Source of the DNA: Phoronis australis
Taxonomy: Eukaryota > Phoronida > Phoronidae
Direction of reading: 5' to 3'
Assembly: GCA_002633005.1 (NCBI GenBank)
Contig: NMRA01000759.1
Span: 99,195-163,194 of the forward strand
Length of the DNA stretch: 64,000 nt
A model generated the notes under the pieces. That model did no database searches, was not told where the DNA came from, and saw only the letters and a list, made by a program, of their open reading frames with translations. Positions within the stretch are counted from its first letter, which is position 1. Each line of letters opens with the position of its first letter. Made by a program: the position numbers and the translations under genes. Of the stretch, positions 22,463 to 35,157 are shown piece by piece.

Positions 22463-23455
22463 CCAATCGGCAACAGTTTTGTTCAACCGATACTTGAGCG
22501 AGTTGGCGAGGTCTAAAATGTGGCGCATTTTGTTTTAAATATAAGTAACAATCTACTTCTTCCCGAAGTAGTCCGCGGCTTTAAACTCTTGAAAAGAAAA
22601 CCTGGCAGTATCAAGTATCAACATTGAATTCTTGCCTTAGAGTTCTATGGTTTCACACAATATATCACACAAGTGATGTGCTGATAATTGCTAATGTCAG
22701 GAATGAAGTTGGGGTGATTCATTGAAATAATAAGTTACTTTAAACCTGCAGTTGAGCTCATACTGCCTGTTTGAGAGCTCAAAACAGTTTAGGGTAGAGT
22801 TCATCAATGCTTGGACCGCGCTAAAAAGCAAGACTTCAGGAGATTATGTGAGTTATTGACGTACATTTTAAATAAGAGTACGTGATTTTGATTAGATTTT
22901 AAAGAGGTCCTCGTCTGCGTAGGTCCTAGCGTTAGTAAACTCTATTCACTTCCTATTCATTGACGCTAGGACCTCGCTTAAAAACTAGACATCGACTGCC
23001 TGATTACATGAGATGTTGCAGACGGTATATTTTACATGAGAACATGTGAATTTGGTTAGATTTCATCTAGGTCCTAGTGTAATACATGTAGGTCCTAGCC
23101 TTACTGGACGCACCCTTTTTCCTCCGGCCCCGGGTCACACCATGCCGCAAGTGTGACAAGTCATTGAGAGACTGGGTCGCGTTTGCGTGTGAAATAACAC
23201 GTGGATATTTCTACAGTGTATCTGTCCAGAGTCGTCTAGTTTGATACTTCGTGTATCCTTCCGATTTTTGCAGTAGCGTGAGTTACAATGTAGGTCAGTG
23301 ATATTACAAGCCCAGACGTCCAATTTACTGTGAACATGGCGAGAAGTGGGCGTGTCTGTTTAAGTTCACTCCCAGGAATCACTATCCGTTTCTATGCCAC
23401 ACTCGGCAATCGGTTGGATAGTCTACGGTTGAATCAGACTGCGGTTAGACAATGC
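22463..23455. repeat. Segmental duplication A, part 1 (partner 40806-41797)
   Basis: It begins at caatcggcaacagttttgtt and runs about 1 kb at high identity with 40806-41797. The duplication resumes at 24322 after a copy-specific insert. Confidence 0.9.
22799..23108. repeat. Two adjacent MITEs of the taggacct family
   Basis: Copies at about 22799-22940 and 22957-23108 each carry a 5' gctaggacctcgct-like arm and a 3' aggtcctagcgt-like arm in inverted orientation. Related copies are at 41144-41285, 41302-41457 and 43636-43774. Confidence 0.75.
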
Positions 23456-23462
23456 CAAAATT

Positions 23463-24320
23463 TGGCTGATGAAGCAGATATATTTTGGTAAGTAGTTCGT
23501 TCGATCAGCGTCTTAAAACAGGGCATGAAACTTCTTGACGACTGCGACTCTTTCACCAACTTTATTCACTGATCGAGTAGGGGGTGTCATCAAACGGGTC
23601 TAGGTTTTAGTGTTGATTACATTAAATTTAAAGGTGATTAAATCTTATTTTGTCAAATTATCTACAAACTAAAAGCTGTTCAGTTATCTTAATGTTGATT
23701 TTTGTCGATCCATATATTATAGACAACAGATTTGCTACAGCCGACCATGATTAGCAGACTGCGTACTTGCGGAAATAAGTTGGCCAGGTGTCGCCAGTGA
23801 ATGATGCCGTAACGGCTTGTGCGTAACACAGGCGCTTGGGTTTATCTGTTCCTCGATCGCAAATGACGTCACTCAATAACATATATATTGAGTGACGTCA
23901 TTTGCGATCGAGGAACAGATAAACCCAAGCGCCTGTGGTGAGTAAGTGCATAGATTTTGTCCATTGAAAGTAATCGGCTTTGGCGGTCCATACACTATGG
24001 TCTATCGGTTGAACAAGATATGGAACTAAAATTGTTTTTGGGTTTCAAAACACCATGTCGTATTCTCAGAAATTTAGGAAATCGTACCAGTTTTCACATG
24101 CAAAATAGGGATTTTAAAATGAAGTTTACAGATTATGTGCAGAATACTCGCTGTGTTCAATTGACTTGTATTTTGCACGGAGGGGCAATCACACTACTTT
24201 TGCATTGCGACTACAATATTAGACAGTGGCCGCAATCTCTAGTTGGCCTGACTAGAGACGAAAAAACTCATATAGGCACTTGATACGGCGGAAGCTTTTC
24301 GAATAACTATGCGTTTGTAG
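23463..24320. other. Insert present in duplication A but absent from B
   Basis: Copy B passes directly from gcggttagac to tgataaaaaacaccagtc, while copy A has about 860 extra bases here, including the long hairpin at 23827. It contains one 108-codon open frame of no known family. It is either an insertion in A or a deletion in B. Confidence 0.65.
23827..23937. repeat. Perfect 52-bp inverted repeat with 7-bp loop
   Basis: The arms 23827-23878 and 23886-23937 are exact reverse complements (52/52) around the loop acatata. Each arm contains the CRE palindrome TGACGTCA (about 23864 and 23894). It probably is a foldback element or very recent MITE. Confidence 0.95.
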
Positions 24321-24321
24321 T

Positions 24322-25330
24322 ACACTGATAAAAACATCAGTCACCTTGCGCACCAATTAAAAGGGACGCCTTAGGAGGGCGTCGAACAAATACTCGCTTT
24401 AGTCAAACTCGCTCTACGAGCGGCCTAATTTGGTAAACCAGTGCAAAATAATGCCTCAGCAAAGCAGTAAAAAATGTTTGGTGTTGGTCTGTGTATGAAT
24501 CAATTGTTGAGCTTTTGCTGAGGCCGGCAGCGTTGGGGGAACGAATGCGATGATAACTGCTTTTGAATGCTGTTGTGCAAATATCGATGATTCGACAGCT
24601 TTATTTTGACATGAACCAACGTTGATTAGAATTTACAGCAGAATCCTAAGTTGGATATCACCAAACCAACTCCTAAAAATTTTCATACAAGAAATTTGTG
24701 TGTCGTGTCATTTGGAAAAGTTATGTGCTTCCCAGTGTATTGAACAAGTCTATGGGCAGACATTTATGCAAAAACGGAGAACTCCTTTGACCATTTCTGA
24801 AGAATTGAATTACACTAAAGATGCTCTTGCAAAGTGCGGTTATCCACGTTGGTCGTTCAACAAAGCGGAAAGATCAGAGATGAGAAAAGTAAACACTCAG
24901 ACAACCACTACTGTGAGCTCTCCTACTCGGGTCGTGATTCCCTACGTCCAGAGTCTGTCTGACCGCCTCAAGAGGACATTTAAACAGGATTGGCGAAAAA
25001 CAATCGACGAAACTGGATTGAATTCACAACATTACAGGATAGATGGAACATAAACGATGGAACATCATGGAATTCACAAAACAGGATGGAATGAACAAAA
25101 CAACTTTGGGTTCACGATATGGAACACACTAGTGTGGATTGAATTGATGTAGATGCATTGAATGCTAAGACAGGATTGAATAGTCGTACCACTGGCATTA
25201 AATGGAATTAAATATGAGTGCGGACTCATCAGCGCATACGTAAAAAGGACTTTGTATTATTTGACGATTCGGTTTATTATCTCCAAACCATTGTAAAGAC
25301 AAATGTTCACAATACACTACGAAGGTCGAC
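24322..25330. repeat. Segmental duplication A, part 2 (partner 41801-42453 plus 44732-45062)
   Basis: It matches copy B on both sides of the 2.28-kb transposon inserted in B. The uninterrupted sequence acgaaactggattgaattc at about 25008 is the empty site. Confidence 0.9.
24780..24990 (+). pseudogene. Fragment of a retrotransposon ORF, probably Penelope-like
   Basis: The open frame (TISEELNYTKDALAKCGYP RW, then VVIPYVQSLSDRLKRTFK) has the (A)L.KCGYP.W ... VVIPYV.G.S..L.R.F pattern that, from family knowledge, lies between the RT and GIY-YIG parts of Penelope-type elements. Neither RT nor nuclease core is present, so it is a short remnant. The copy at 42245-42425 has an in-frame TAA. Confidence 0.5.
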
Positions 25331-27369
25331 ATAGAATTTAAAGAATAATTGAAGCTGTTGATCCATGTTTGCAACTGTTAACAATTTTTAAAGCCGTTAA
25401 CAGACTTTGCCAATTTCTAGGCTCAAAACACCATGGATTATTTCTCAAGGAAGTGATGTTGTGTACCAACAGACCTGTAATGAATGTGAACAGTTTTACA
25501 TCGAAATAACCAACAGGATTCTCAACATTAGAGTCACAGAACATTTTAAAGACACATGCAGTGCTGTTCTTGTCATTTATTGACCACTGGTCACACAATT
25601 GATAACTCTGATGTTCAAAGTCTTGACAAGGATAATGCCACCTTCAGGCTCCTCTTTTAAGGAATCTTATTCATTTACACATGCAGCTGACTCACAGTGA
25701 ATGCAATATGAATAGAACCATTAGATCATTCAATGAAGTAAATATCTACCTCATTGGTTCACTTAAGCCCAACTGTTTTGAATTCAGGTCTCTCCCCTCA
25801 CAATGCATTTTGAAATGTAACTCTGCAGATTGTTCTAGTGCTGTGTTACCTAACTGGAATATTGTGAACATTTGTCTTGAGAATGGTTTAGTGATTACAT
25901 GTATAAACCGAAACTTCGATTAATACAATATCTGTTTCGATATGCGCTGCTTTTAAATCCCGTTATCATTTTTGGGACAAAAACAAATAGAACCGAATAT
26001 ACTATTTGATGTTTTTTGTACAAAAGGCCGCCAGTAAGAACCTGTTGTTGGCTGGGAGAAATTTTAACCCATGACCGCGAGACAAAATGAGGCCGTCTTC
26101 ATCGTTCAGACATACATACATGTAGAATGCCTACAGTAGGTCTATATCAAACAAGCTTTTTGAGATTTCAGTTTGAGCGACAATATCACACGGAAGTGGG
26201 TTACGTGTTGCTGTGGATCTTGCTACATTTGACTGAAAGACAAAATCTCGAGGTCCACTCTCTGGCAGATTTGAATAAAGTGAAACGTCAAATTCAACAG
26301 ACTTTCTCATTTTGGGTTGAAATCTATAATATGCAGTGGGCGTTTGGATAAATACACAGACTAGTCTATAAGATCCTACATGATCTGAACAAGAACTGAT
26401 ATTGGAAGTCCTCATGTTTTTCTAACACACTTGTTTCTCATACTACTGGTGTTAACATTGTGACATTGATGTGTAACGAGTGAAATAAATATGCCCAAAG
26501 TCTCTTGAGTAGTGCAGACTCAACTGTTTCCATTAAGGATGTTTGACACAATTTGTCAAGAGTCCGTATTTAGCATCCATTCTTATAAAACATTGACCAA
26601 TGATTACACATTTGAATACAATTTTTAATTCAGTATTATTTGGTTAGAAATATGTTGATTTTATGTCGCCTTTTTAGTTTTGCGTTTGTTAATTGTGCAC
26701 GACATCTGATTTCAAAATCATGTCATACTAATTAATCCGCTAAGCAAAGTATAGACATAGCGATGAATTTATTTAAACATTAATTTTGAACTTATTTATA
26801 AAGGAAACTTCTAATCCCAGATTGCTGCCACCAACTAATCACATTCCGCAACTCAAAAACATTCGCCCTGCAGCATTGCAGTGGCACAAAATAAAAAAGA
26901 CTCACATTTTTGAAGACGTCATAATAATGTATTTATGCGATGTTATGTTGCTGAAAACAAAGTTCGTTACCTCCTCACTTTTTGTGCAAAGAGCCAAACC
27001 CTAACATGTTGATGAACCAAAATCAAGACGAACACGTTCATTTTTGCGGCCGTAAGGGAATGTTAAACACCCATTGTAACATAAAAGTGTCATCTTATCA
27101 AAACAATCCGTTTTCAAATGAACTTCAATCAATTCACACTTTGACACTGATGTGCATATTAGACACTGTATTTCAGAAAAAATATCCCATCACCCCTTAA
27201 GTTTTTGCAAACATGTATTTGGCAAACATCCCGGTACAAAATGAAAAAGTTAAAAAATCAAGAAAAATTTTGTTGATCACCCATAAAATGCGTACGTTGT
27301 TTAATGCTAACTTGATGTTATCCAACAAATATGTTTTTTTAACGCCTACATGTATTATCTATTCGACAG

Positions 27370-27447
27370 AGGGGATTCCTATATCATCTTGCAGCGAAAT
27401 TCTGGTACGAAGATGATCTGAAGTCGGAGCTTGGAAGAAATACCAAG
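27370..27447 (+). CDS. Ankyrin-repeat exon, type 1, copy E1 (26 codons)
   Basis: The acceptor is tattcgacag and the donor ACCAAG|gtacgg, phase 0-0, with no stop. It reads RGFLYHLAAKFWYED then DLKSELGRNTK. Compared with the other copies it lacks 18 bp encoding the VNALD end, removed in frame with the donor kept. HLAAKF matches the ankyrin helix pattern LHxAAxxG. It is probably one ankyrin repeat of a multi-exon protein whose other exons I cannot join. Confidence 0.6.
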
Positions 27448-28617
27448 GTACGGCAGTCATTGAGTGACTGACTTGTTACAAAACTACTCCTGAAGCAATG
27501 ATCTTTTTATTGAAATCTGCTTTAAACAAACATTTTTACTTTTTCAGTATTGTTGAGCAGCAAACATATTTCATCTCTGTGGTATTTATGGTTGAGCTAT
27601 CAAACATACATGTGTGCCTGAGTAGAAATGCACGACATCTTTTCTGCATCTTTCGCAATTACCGATTTGTGGTTAGAGAGACCTGGATGTAAGTGGTCCA
27701 TTGAATGGTTCATAATGCATCAAAGACACGTGATGTTAACACTTAGACATAATGTGAAAGGAGTGATATGTTTGTGTGCAGCAACGTGTTGAGTATTTTT
27801 ATGAAATATTCAAGGTATCTCTCAGCCAAACTAATGTTAGATACTTGGTCTATTGTTCCTTCTGACAAAGGTCCCGTGTGACAATTTGCCTATTTTTGGT
27901 TAAGCTAACCTGGGATCTTCAAAAATTATTTTAGGAATCAGACAACGATTAAGACAATGCAAGCATTTCAAAATAATCTGAAATTTTAAATCCAATATTA
28001 GTGCTCTCCTTAATATTGAAAAAGAAAATACACGGACACGCAGCTTTTGGATTTTTTTGTACATGTACCTGGATCAAAGATTCACTATTTATTCCAATGT
28101 GTGCTCTGATTTAACATTTGACTTTCGTAAATTATACAAACATATATCAGAAGAATAATATATACCTTGTACAGTGTGCCATAAAAATGCATGTCTATTG
28201 AGGACTAAAGATTACGTAATATATCTATGGAACTCTTTAGTTTGACAGAAATAATTTTGTCTATGTTAGGAGTAACGAGATCATTAGTTCAAACTTTTTT
28301 ACCATGTAGTCAATACACAATATTTGATCATAATTTCACTTTCACGATCAACTAACCTTAGCCATTGAACTTGAAATTATATTGTAAAATAAGTTTCTTA
28401 ACTGTTCATGTACACCATAACTTTGACCTCTTTTACAATTACATTTATTTAATTCACATTTTTTCAACTCCCAAAACACTGATACCACGATGTTAGTATG
28501 AAGGTTTTTTGTGTGGTCTTGTGTTTTATAAACGTAACACAGAATAGTTTCCCAAAGTCTTTCTAGAATGAATTAAAAACTGGACGCAAGATCGCATGTG
28601 ACTGACAATGAAGACCA

Positions 28618-28650
28618 TCACAACATCACAACATCACAACATCACAATTA
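28618..28650. repeat. (aacatcac)n short tandem repeat
   Basis: About four copies of acatcaca are present. The corresponding site has about three copies at 50225 and two at about 55060, so length varies between duplicated units. Confidence 0.8.
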
Positions 28651-28727
28651 CACTATTATTTCTATAGCTTAGGCCATGTACTTTTTTAAATCGGTGCCAT
28701 CCCCATGTACACCCTTGTTTAAAATTA

Positions 28728-28980
28728 TCAACCTGTTGTTCTACCAGTTGCCAAACGTTTCCTTGTATTGTATTTTGAATTGGTGAGTACTATATTTTCT
28801 TTGTTCCGGTAGGCACAGCTTGTTCTGTATCCAGTATAAGCCAGAGACGGTTGTGGTGCAGATAATGAGGAAAATGGTTTTGTTGTTCTACACTGACAAA
28901 AATAATAAGTAATGCCTAACATCATGACTGTGACTGTCGAGACAAATGTAGCCAACGACTCAGTAATATTATTTTTTATC
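28728..28980 (-). CDS. Unresolved bidirectionally open segment, unit 1
   Basis: On the minus strand a hydrophobic stretch (ATFVSTVTVMMLGITYYF) followed by a polar tail is open in units 1, 3 and 4. On the plus strand a phase-0 exon opens after ttgttccggtag at 28806, but it hits a TAA after AQLVLYPV in this copy. Which strand, if either, is coding is unresolved. Confidence 0.25.
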
Positions 28981-30339
28981 CGTGAGTGGAGGGAGTTGTC
29001 GCTCGTGCCCTTTTAAGAAGGTCGTAGGGTGAGGGATTCGAGTGGGTTTTGGAACAATCACACCTGGTTTGGACGACAATTCTATAAATAGTCGCACAAG
29101 ACTCTTCTAAATTAAGTGATTGAAAATAGAAAATGGCTACGATAATACCCATCTCTTTTACGCAGTGATGTGTAGAGATAATGGCCAGATTCATACAAAC
29201 CTTATGATGTTCACAAACGGCACCCAGCCTGACAACATGGTATTATGCTGACTTGGTAGATTTAATGCACCTGCAGTTTAACATGCACATAGCTTCTTTA
29301 ACATTGTCACTCTGTAATTAGCAACCGTTCAATGCTTTGTTGTTTAACCTCAGTTGTAAACATAAAAAATGAAAGCAGGATTAACGTATAAGCCTACAAT
29401 GGATTTCATGTTGTTATTTGGAGCTAAGGACATTTTAGTTGCATTTTATTGGTTGTTGGGGGTGATAGTTTCTGGCTGACCATGAAATCAGTGGAATGAC
29501 GTTTTGATCTGTAGGAAGCACGGTAGTGCTATTGGCATACTTTGTTTAAAGTGACATTATCAGCCAGAAAACTTAGTTGGTGTGATTATACCCGTCAATG
29601 ATTCGTATCCAAAGCTTAGTCCTTCCAGTTGAACATGCCGCTGGTTAAATGACTGATCATAATCCAACTGATCCATGATAGCATAAGGTACGACATGGCA
29701 TTTTGAAACTGGCAACTATGAATGCTTCTTACCCTATTGGATTACTGAAACTATTCAATATCTAAACAAAAATTGTGTGATGTGGTTGGAAATTATAGAC
29801 ACGTCGAGTTTTTGGGCAAAAAGATAGTTTTTACGGTTTATGGAAAAAGAAATATTACACTCGTCCCAGGTTGATGACACAGGCAAAACCTCTTGGAAAT
29901 TTTGTCAAAATCCCCAGGCTTGCCAAATTTTAAAATGGTGCAGACCTTATTGTCAGAGGGAACATGACAGACCAGGTATATTTTTGTAGCTGATACAAGT
30001 TTTGGCACACAAAGAACTTTAAATTTTCAGACAAGGGCTGCACACAAATCAAGTCATTATACAACATGTTTAGCCCAATTGCAAATTAGCAACAATATCA
30101 AATGCTTAAAACACGCATGCTTGACACCGCACGAAGAATTTGAGGTATTTCTTTCATGAATTTCTCTCTTCGGAAATTGCAAGAGATGCAAAGATATCAA
30201 TGTGTGATTTGGTGGGACTTACCAATTGATCAAACACCGAAGCACAAGAAAAGTCCCCCTCCTCGTTGGATACCGGCTTGCAGTTTTTCACAATGGGAAA
30301 TCAATTAATGAATATAAATACGTTAAAGTGATGTGCGTA

Positions 30340-31000
30340 ACATTTTCTCTTTTCCGCTAGGCAAAGCTTGTTCTGAACCCAGTCTAAGCAAGACATGATT
30401 GTGGTGCCGATAATGGGGAGTTGGAGACATTGTTTTGCTGCATTAGGCTCACTAAATAACAAGTAATGATTAACATGATTGTGACAGTCAAGCCCAATGT
30501 AAATTGGGAAAATGTATCTAAAACAGGCATAATCAATAGAATAAGGGTTTATCTAAAGCCCCTCAAACACCTCGACGCCCACATCCCAAAACCCCTTCAA
30601 TCCACGACGCCCTCGACCCCCTACGCACACCCCCTCGACCCAGTTCTACGCAAGCTCGACTGGATCTGAACATAGAACAAGGGCTGACTTGCAGGACCAA
30701 CGAGTCTTGCTGTGAGCTCGGAGGGCTTTTTCCTGTTCTTTGTTTTGCAATTGAGAGAATTGATTCGGCAAGTTTGAAAACCAAAAAGTACAGAAAAAAC
30801 AACTGTACCATATCAATTCAAAGACCTACCAACAATACAGGTAGTATCGTTACGGCCAGAGTATAATCGTCTCGTCTGCTCTTTAGTGAATTCCAGATTC
30901 GAGCTATTTTTGGATATGTGCAAGAAGATAACGAATAGTTTTTTCAGTGAATACAGTTTGAAAACTGTAAAGTGAACTAAAAAGTATTTCAGTTTTTTTA
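30340..31000. repeat. Diverged array unit, partner 38770-39270
   Basis: It shares the CGADNGELE-like plus-strand segment (30395), a C-rich tract (30570-30660) and the tcgtctcgtctgctctt landmark with 38770-39270. On the minus strand the homologue of the hydrophobic segment has two in-frame stops. Confidence 0.75.
30570..30660 (-). repeat. C-rich tract with G-quadruplex potential on the minus strand
   Basis: Here ccc, ccccc, ccccc and ccc runs are separated by tcga, tacgcaca and tcga. The minus strand therefore carries four G runs with loops of 4, 8 and 4 bases. The partner tract is at 38935-39010. Confidence 0.6.
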
Positions 31001-31109
31001 GTATTTTTTAATGTAGTATACCTCACAAAAATATAATGAAAATGTGAAATTGTGTGTATACACGTTAATATACTCTCTCCTTAAGTTCAGTGCAGCATGG
31101 CCGATGGTA

Positions 31110-31780
31110 GTCGCTCTTGGAACTATTTACCAGGCAGCCTGGAAGCATTATCAAGACTGTCGTCAAAATACAGCTAGATTGTGTCCCCTTAGACCCCGAA
31201 AATTCACACAGCTCGGGTAGTTCTCCTCGTGACCTCGTCCTTAAACTTAAATCAGCACGTAAGTCTAACGACCGGCGGTGGTGCTTGCAAAATCAACTAG
31301 TCAACCGAAACTCAGCTTGTGTGAAGCCTTCTTCAAGAGAAAAACAACCTGATCAGCGTCATTTGCTTGCATAATTCTCTGCCTTTTGCACAAACAAAAA
31401 TCACCGTTTTCAAAACGGTACGTCCGTGATACGTGCACGTAACATTTCTCAAGCGGCAGCTTTGCAGCAAAATTTGTTCTGAAATTTGGTTTGTACGCAT
31501 ATCATGGACGAGAATAAAAATTGATTAGAGAATCGAAGAAAAGAAACTGAGGTGACGCAATATTTCTTGGCTCCGAAAGTCGACGCAAAAGATCGCAGCA
31601 CAATTTTAGAAACCGAATAACGCTAGAGCGCTACTGTTTCCGATAACAACTTATTATTTAATTTACTCAAAGGAGAGTGCATTTTGATTACACTAGTTTT
31701 GTGTCAGATTTTACTTGGTCAGTTTTTACCCACGTCTGCCGAAGCTGTATATTTAGAATACAGCTTTGCACCAAGGCTAA
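31110..31780. repeat. Dispersed ~650-bp repeat, further copies at 39500 (short) and 42850-43600
   Basis: It begins near tcaaaatacagctag and ends near gaagctgtatatttagaata and cagctttg, a small hairpin. The plus-strand frame (KTVVKIQL) recurs in all copies, but I see no domain. Confidence 0.7.
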
Positions 31781-31809
31781 CTGCTTCCATGACAACGGCA
31801 GTGAACTCA

Positions 31810-32290
31810 CAATTCGCCATTTCTTACGCCACTTTCTGTTTATACCATCGGTCTTGAGCCAGATCAAATTCGTGTAGTCAAGTCTTATGGTATAGTCAAT
31901 CGATAGTGATATACTAAAATTTGGATATGTGTCTGTATCTGTCTCAGCAGGCCTTGGATCAAAGTGGTCATCATGGGGTTTGTGGGTCGAAGTGGTTGTG
32001 GAATGTGGGTGTCGAGCGGGTTTTGCTACAATCCGAATAATGTCCTACATGGCATTTTTGATCTGGCAACTACGAATACTGCTTACGCTTTTGGATTACA
32101 ATAGACACATAATAACCCAGTGTCAGAGGTTTTATTACCAGCTTCTTTGAGTTTGGGGAGAAGAGAACGAAGATGGGTGGCAATTGTAACCACTTCTCTT
32201 CAGTAGCAACATTTTCTCCCATTTAAGGTACTACTTATTTTATTTGTCGTTTAATGTTGACCCTCTTCATTGTTTGCATGGTAAAATTCA
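31810..32290. repeat. Duplicated segment, partner 56115-56610
   Basis: It is near-identical from attcgccatttcttacgcc onward. The plus strand contains spaced G runs (ggtttgtgggtcgaagtgg). Confidence 0.9.
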
Positions 32291-32779
32291 GTTAAAGGAG
32301 TATGCCACCCAAAAATCAACATAATTTGTATCAATTTAGATCGAGTAGTTCTACTCCATAACGACACGTACGGTTGCGTTACCTGACACCTGACGGCAGA
32401 CGAAGGTGTTGAAATTATCCAATGACGTCATCGGTTTCACACGCAGTCTGTTCAGCAGTTCACAACAGGGGTTACTGGTGTCAGCTTATCGCTTGAAATC
32501 GTCGTTTAACACCAATAAATCATCAAACTTGGAAGTAAAACCCTTGAAAATACACCGAATTCTCGTAAAAACGTGTTGTTTTATTTCGCACTTACGGATT
32601 TATTGGTATTTGGACACACCGTAGCCTACAAAGTTCGGCAGGCCAATAAGGTCCGTAGCAGGAGTGTGGGGTCTGTTCGGAGATAATTTCGAAGTATTTT
32701 CCGTGAGATACAGGCAGGAGAACCTAGATCTGTGTTGTTTAGGTTTGTGATTTTTTTAGTTCTAAACACAAAACGCTTG

Positions 32780-32890
32780 TTATCCTGGCCAGTGGGTCGG
32801 AGCCCGATCAGGCCCGTCGCGGCCGGCCAGATTGACTCGTTATCCCGGCCAGTGGCTCGAAAACTGATCAGACATCACGAACATAAACCA
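32780..32890 (+). repeat. Two ~60-bp direct repeats
   Basis: ttatcctggccagtgggtcg and ttatcccggccagtggctcg each precede a gatcag word. They lie within the 1.68 kb that is absent from the duplicate near 56.6 kb. Confidence 0.6.
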
Positions 32891-33490
32891 GCCAAAATCC
32901 AGTGGAAACTATTCTTCCAGTCAAGAAAATACTATACTAGTGAGCCAAAGTATGTGCACGTGATTATGTTGGTGAATTAGCCACGAAACTGCAAATCTAC
33001 TTACTCGTTGGGGGCCGCGAATTCACTCGGGTTCCGCTTTGGCCTCAGCACCGTCAGGGCAGAAGTTGTGCATTGACAATCATTATTTGAGTAATGTAAA
33101 TGTAAATAAAGATTCCTCTAACACCTAGCCTTGGGATGAAAATCGAGTTGTTTCACAACAGTTTCTGCCAGCAAACACTAAATTAGGATGAGCTCACACG
33201 GCCTCGGTGTCCCGTCAATTAGTTTTATTGCACCTAAAGCTGGTAACGTAGTGATTTATTCATTGCTGGCTTCTCAAATCATTTGCACTCACGAACACTC
33301 CAAAGGCATTACAAATGCATCAAATGAGACAGACTTTGTTTCAGTTTTATATACGTATTGGTTAGGGTGAGAATAATTCATGAAACAGAACGCTCAGTAA
33401 TAAACGCCAACGGCAACTCGCAATCCCGACTTAGGACGAGCTCGAGCTCATCAGTCCCGATTTCGCAGGTGGATCGTTAAATTTTTACAG

Positions 33491-33582
33491 GCTATCAATT
33501 CGAACAGGAATATAGTGATGAAGAAATACTAGAGAGGCGCCGTGAACAAGCTCAGACAATGGAACGTATGGAGTTATTTGGT
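33491..33582 (+). CDS. Candidate internal exon, charged helix
   Basis: The acceptor is atttttacag and the donor TATTTG|gtaagc, phase 1-1. It encodes YQFEQEYSDEEILERRR then EQAQTMERMELF, a charged, probably helical segment. A 24-bp segment with the same phase follows at 33864-33887 (cctcacag ... CAAG|gtaagg; GYRDTSWQ) and may be a micro-exon. The family is unknown. The region is missing from the duplicate at 56.6 kb. Confidence 0.4.
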
Positions 33583-34896
33583 AAGCCGGCATTCGTCAGG
33601 CAGTGTCGACGTCTGCAGGCCACAGACACGGAGATGTTTCATGGCCTCATACTTGCTATTTACAGCGTACATTTCATTATTCACTACCATGAGCCACTTC
33701 CTAAGCATTTCGGACTCTCGAGGAAGTAAAAAAAACGATATAACCGGTTTCTTCGCAGTTTCATATTCAGACAAGCGGGAAAGACGGCACCGCAACATAG
33801 CGGCATTCAACCTGCATATGAACCACTGACGTCGCTAGCGTCGTTTCTCACCTTCCTCACAGGTTATCGCGACACCTCTTGGCAAGGTAAGGTCGACCGT
33901 ATGCGAGGCGATGTGGATATAGACCGATTAAGACGGCAAAAAAGCCTAATTAAATCGGGTGGCATTGTCCTTTAACTACAGAAGACGGGAAGGGACATGG
34001 GACCCATTGCAACTACTGTCTATTTGTTGAGAGGCCTCAACCTCTATTGGATAGCCTGGTTGTGCAACACAATTGCACAACATGACTTGCGTGCACCACC
34101 CGTTACCATAGTGGCTTTAAAATCCCCGATAATGAAGCAATGAGTGAACTTCTAGAATTATCTTGATTTTTTGCAGAAGATTAAAAACGAGTTTTGCGAA
34201 ACACCTATAGACGATCAAATTAAACAAATGTGTAGTGAATCAAATAAATGACGGGAAGTAATTAATGAAACAAATACACTGTGAGCCAAAATGATATATC
34301 AGTGGAAATAATAATTTGACACTCGATATTTTAAGAAAACTGTTTGTTAATAGTGTTTAATAAGAGATTGGTTTAATGGGAAGTCAACGCAAATATCCTG
34401 TATGAAGCATGGCGGATTCAGAAAAAAAACACATACCATGGTTGACAGAATTTCACCCTGAATGCAATTATGCTGAAGTTTTCAAGTGAAAATGGAACAT
34501 TGCTACTGTACACATATATATGTATATATTCAATGGGTTAAACGTTCGTTAAATGTCCAATACACGGCATATTTCATAAAGTGAAAACCTTATGTATCAC
34601 TTCCTATTCCCATTATGTGTTTTCTCTCATTTCATGAAATATACATGCTTTTGGTATTCTAAAATTGCTGCTTTCCGTACGCAAAAACGTGACATTTTCT
34701 TCGTAAACATTTGAAAGCCTATGAATAAGTGCAAAAACGGTGACCTGTGTATGAGAGCCACACTATAGGGACACATACACAAAGTTTTAAGCTGATTTTT
34801 ATTTCTTTTCATTTTCTCGGGGAATACCCCGTAATAGAGTTTCTGAGGATACATATAGTGACTCCCACAAGTGCATGTACATGTAGTATGCTTACC

Positions 34897-35030
34897 TTAT
34901 GCTGATGATATTGCAGATATTGCAAGTGCACCAAGACAGTTATTACAACGAAAAAATTGATTTAAAAAATTTGTGATGTTCAGAAAGTGGGATCCTCTAC
35001 AGAGCGTTAAAAGTTGCCGCGTAATCTCCA
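34897..35030 (+). pseudogene. Reverse-transcriptase YADD remnant
   Basis: The frame PYADDIADIASAPRQLLQ resembles the RT catalytic box (YADD) and the following segment of non-LTR elements. It meets a TGA after about 20 codons here. The copy at 57594-57780 is open longer. It is too short to classify. Confidence 0.35.
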
Positions 35031-35157
35031 AATTGAGTTGAAGATGAGCACGAAACAGCAACCTGGGGGACTTATGCTCAACATTTTCAAGGGTTCCAGC
35101 CTAAAGTGGATTATACCGAAGAGATTCTCCCTGTACTAAAATTTTGTGCTTTGAAAA

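Larger units (their letters stand above)
25330..29610. repeat. Array unit 1 of the ankyrin-exon duplication
   Basis: It is homologous to 45062-47700 (unit 2), 47701-51175 (unit 3, starting at the 26108 equivalent) and 53625-56100 (unit 4, starting at the 27207 equivalent). Several 60-100-codon frames recur between copies (for example at 25681, 26786, 26982, 27213), but they are short and at least some are broken in one copy. Only the 27370 exon and the 28.8-kb segment have splice support. Confidence 0.9.

Noticed and set aside
26786-27416. Recurring ORFs in the array units (at 26786, 26982, 27213 and equivalents)
   Set aside because: They are about as similar as the surrounding non-coding DNA, have no splice or domain support, and overlap in different frames.
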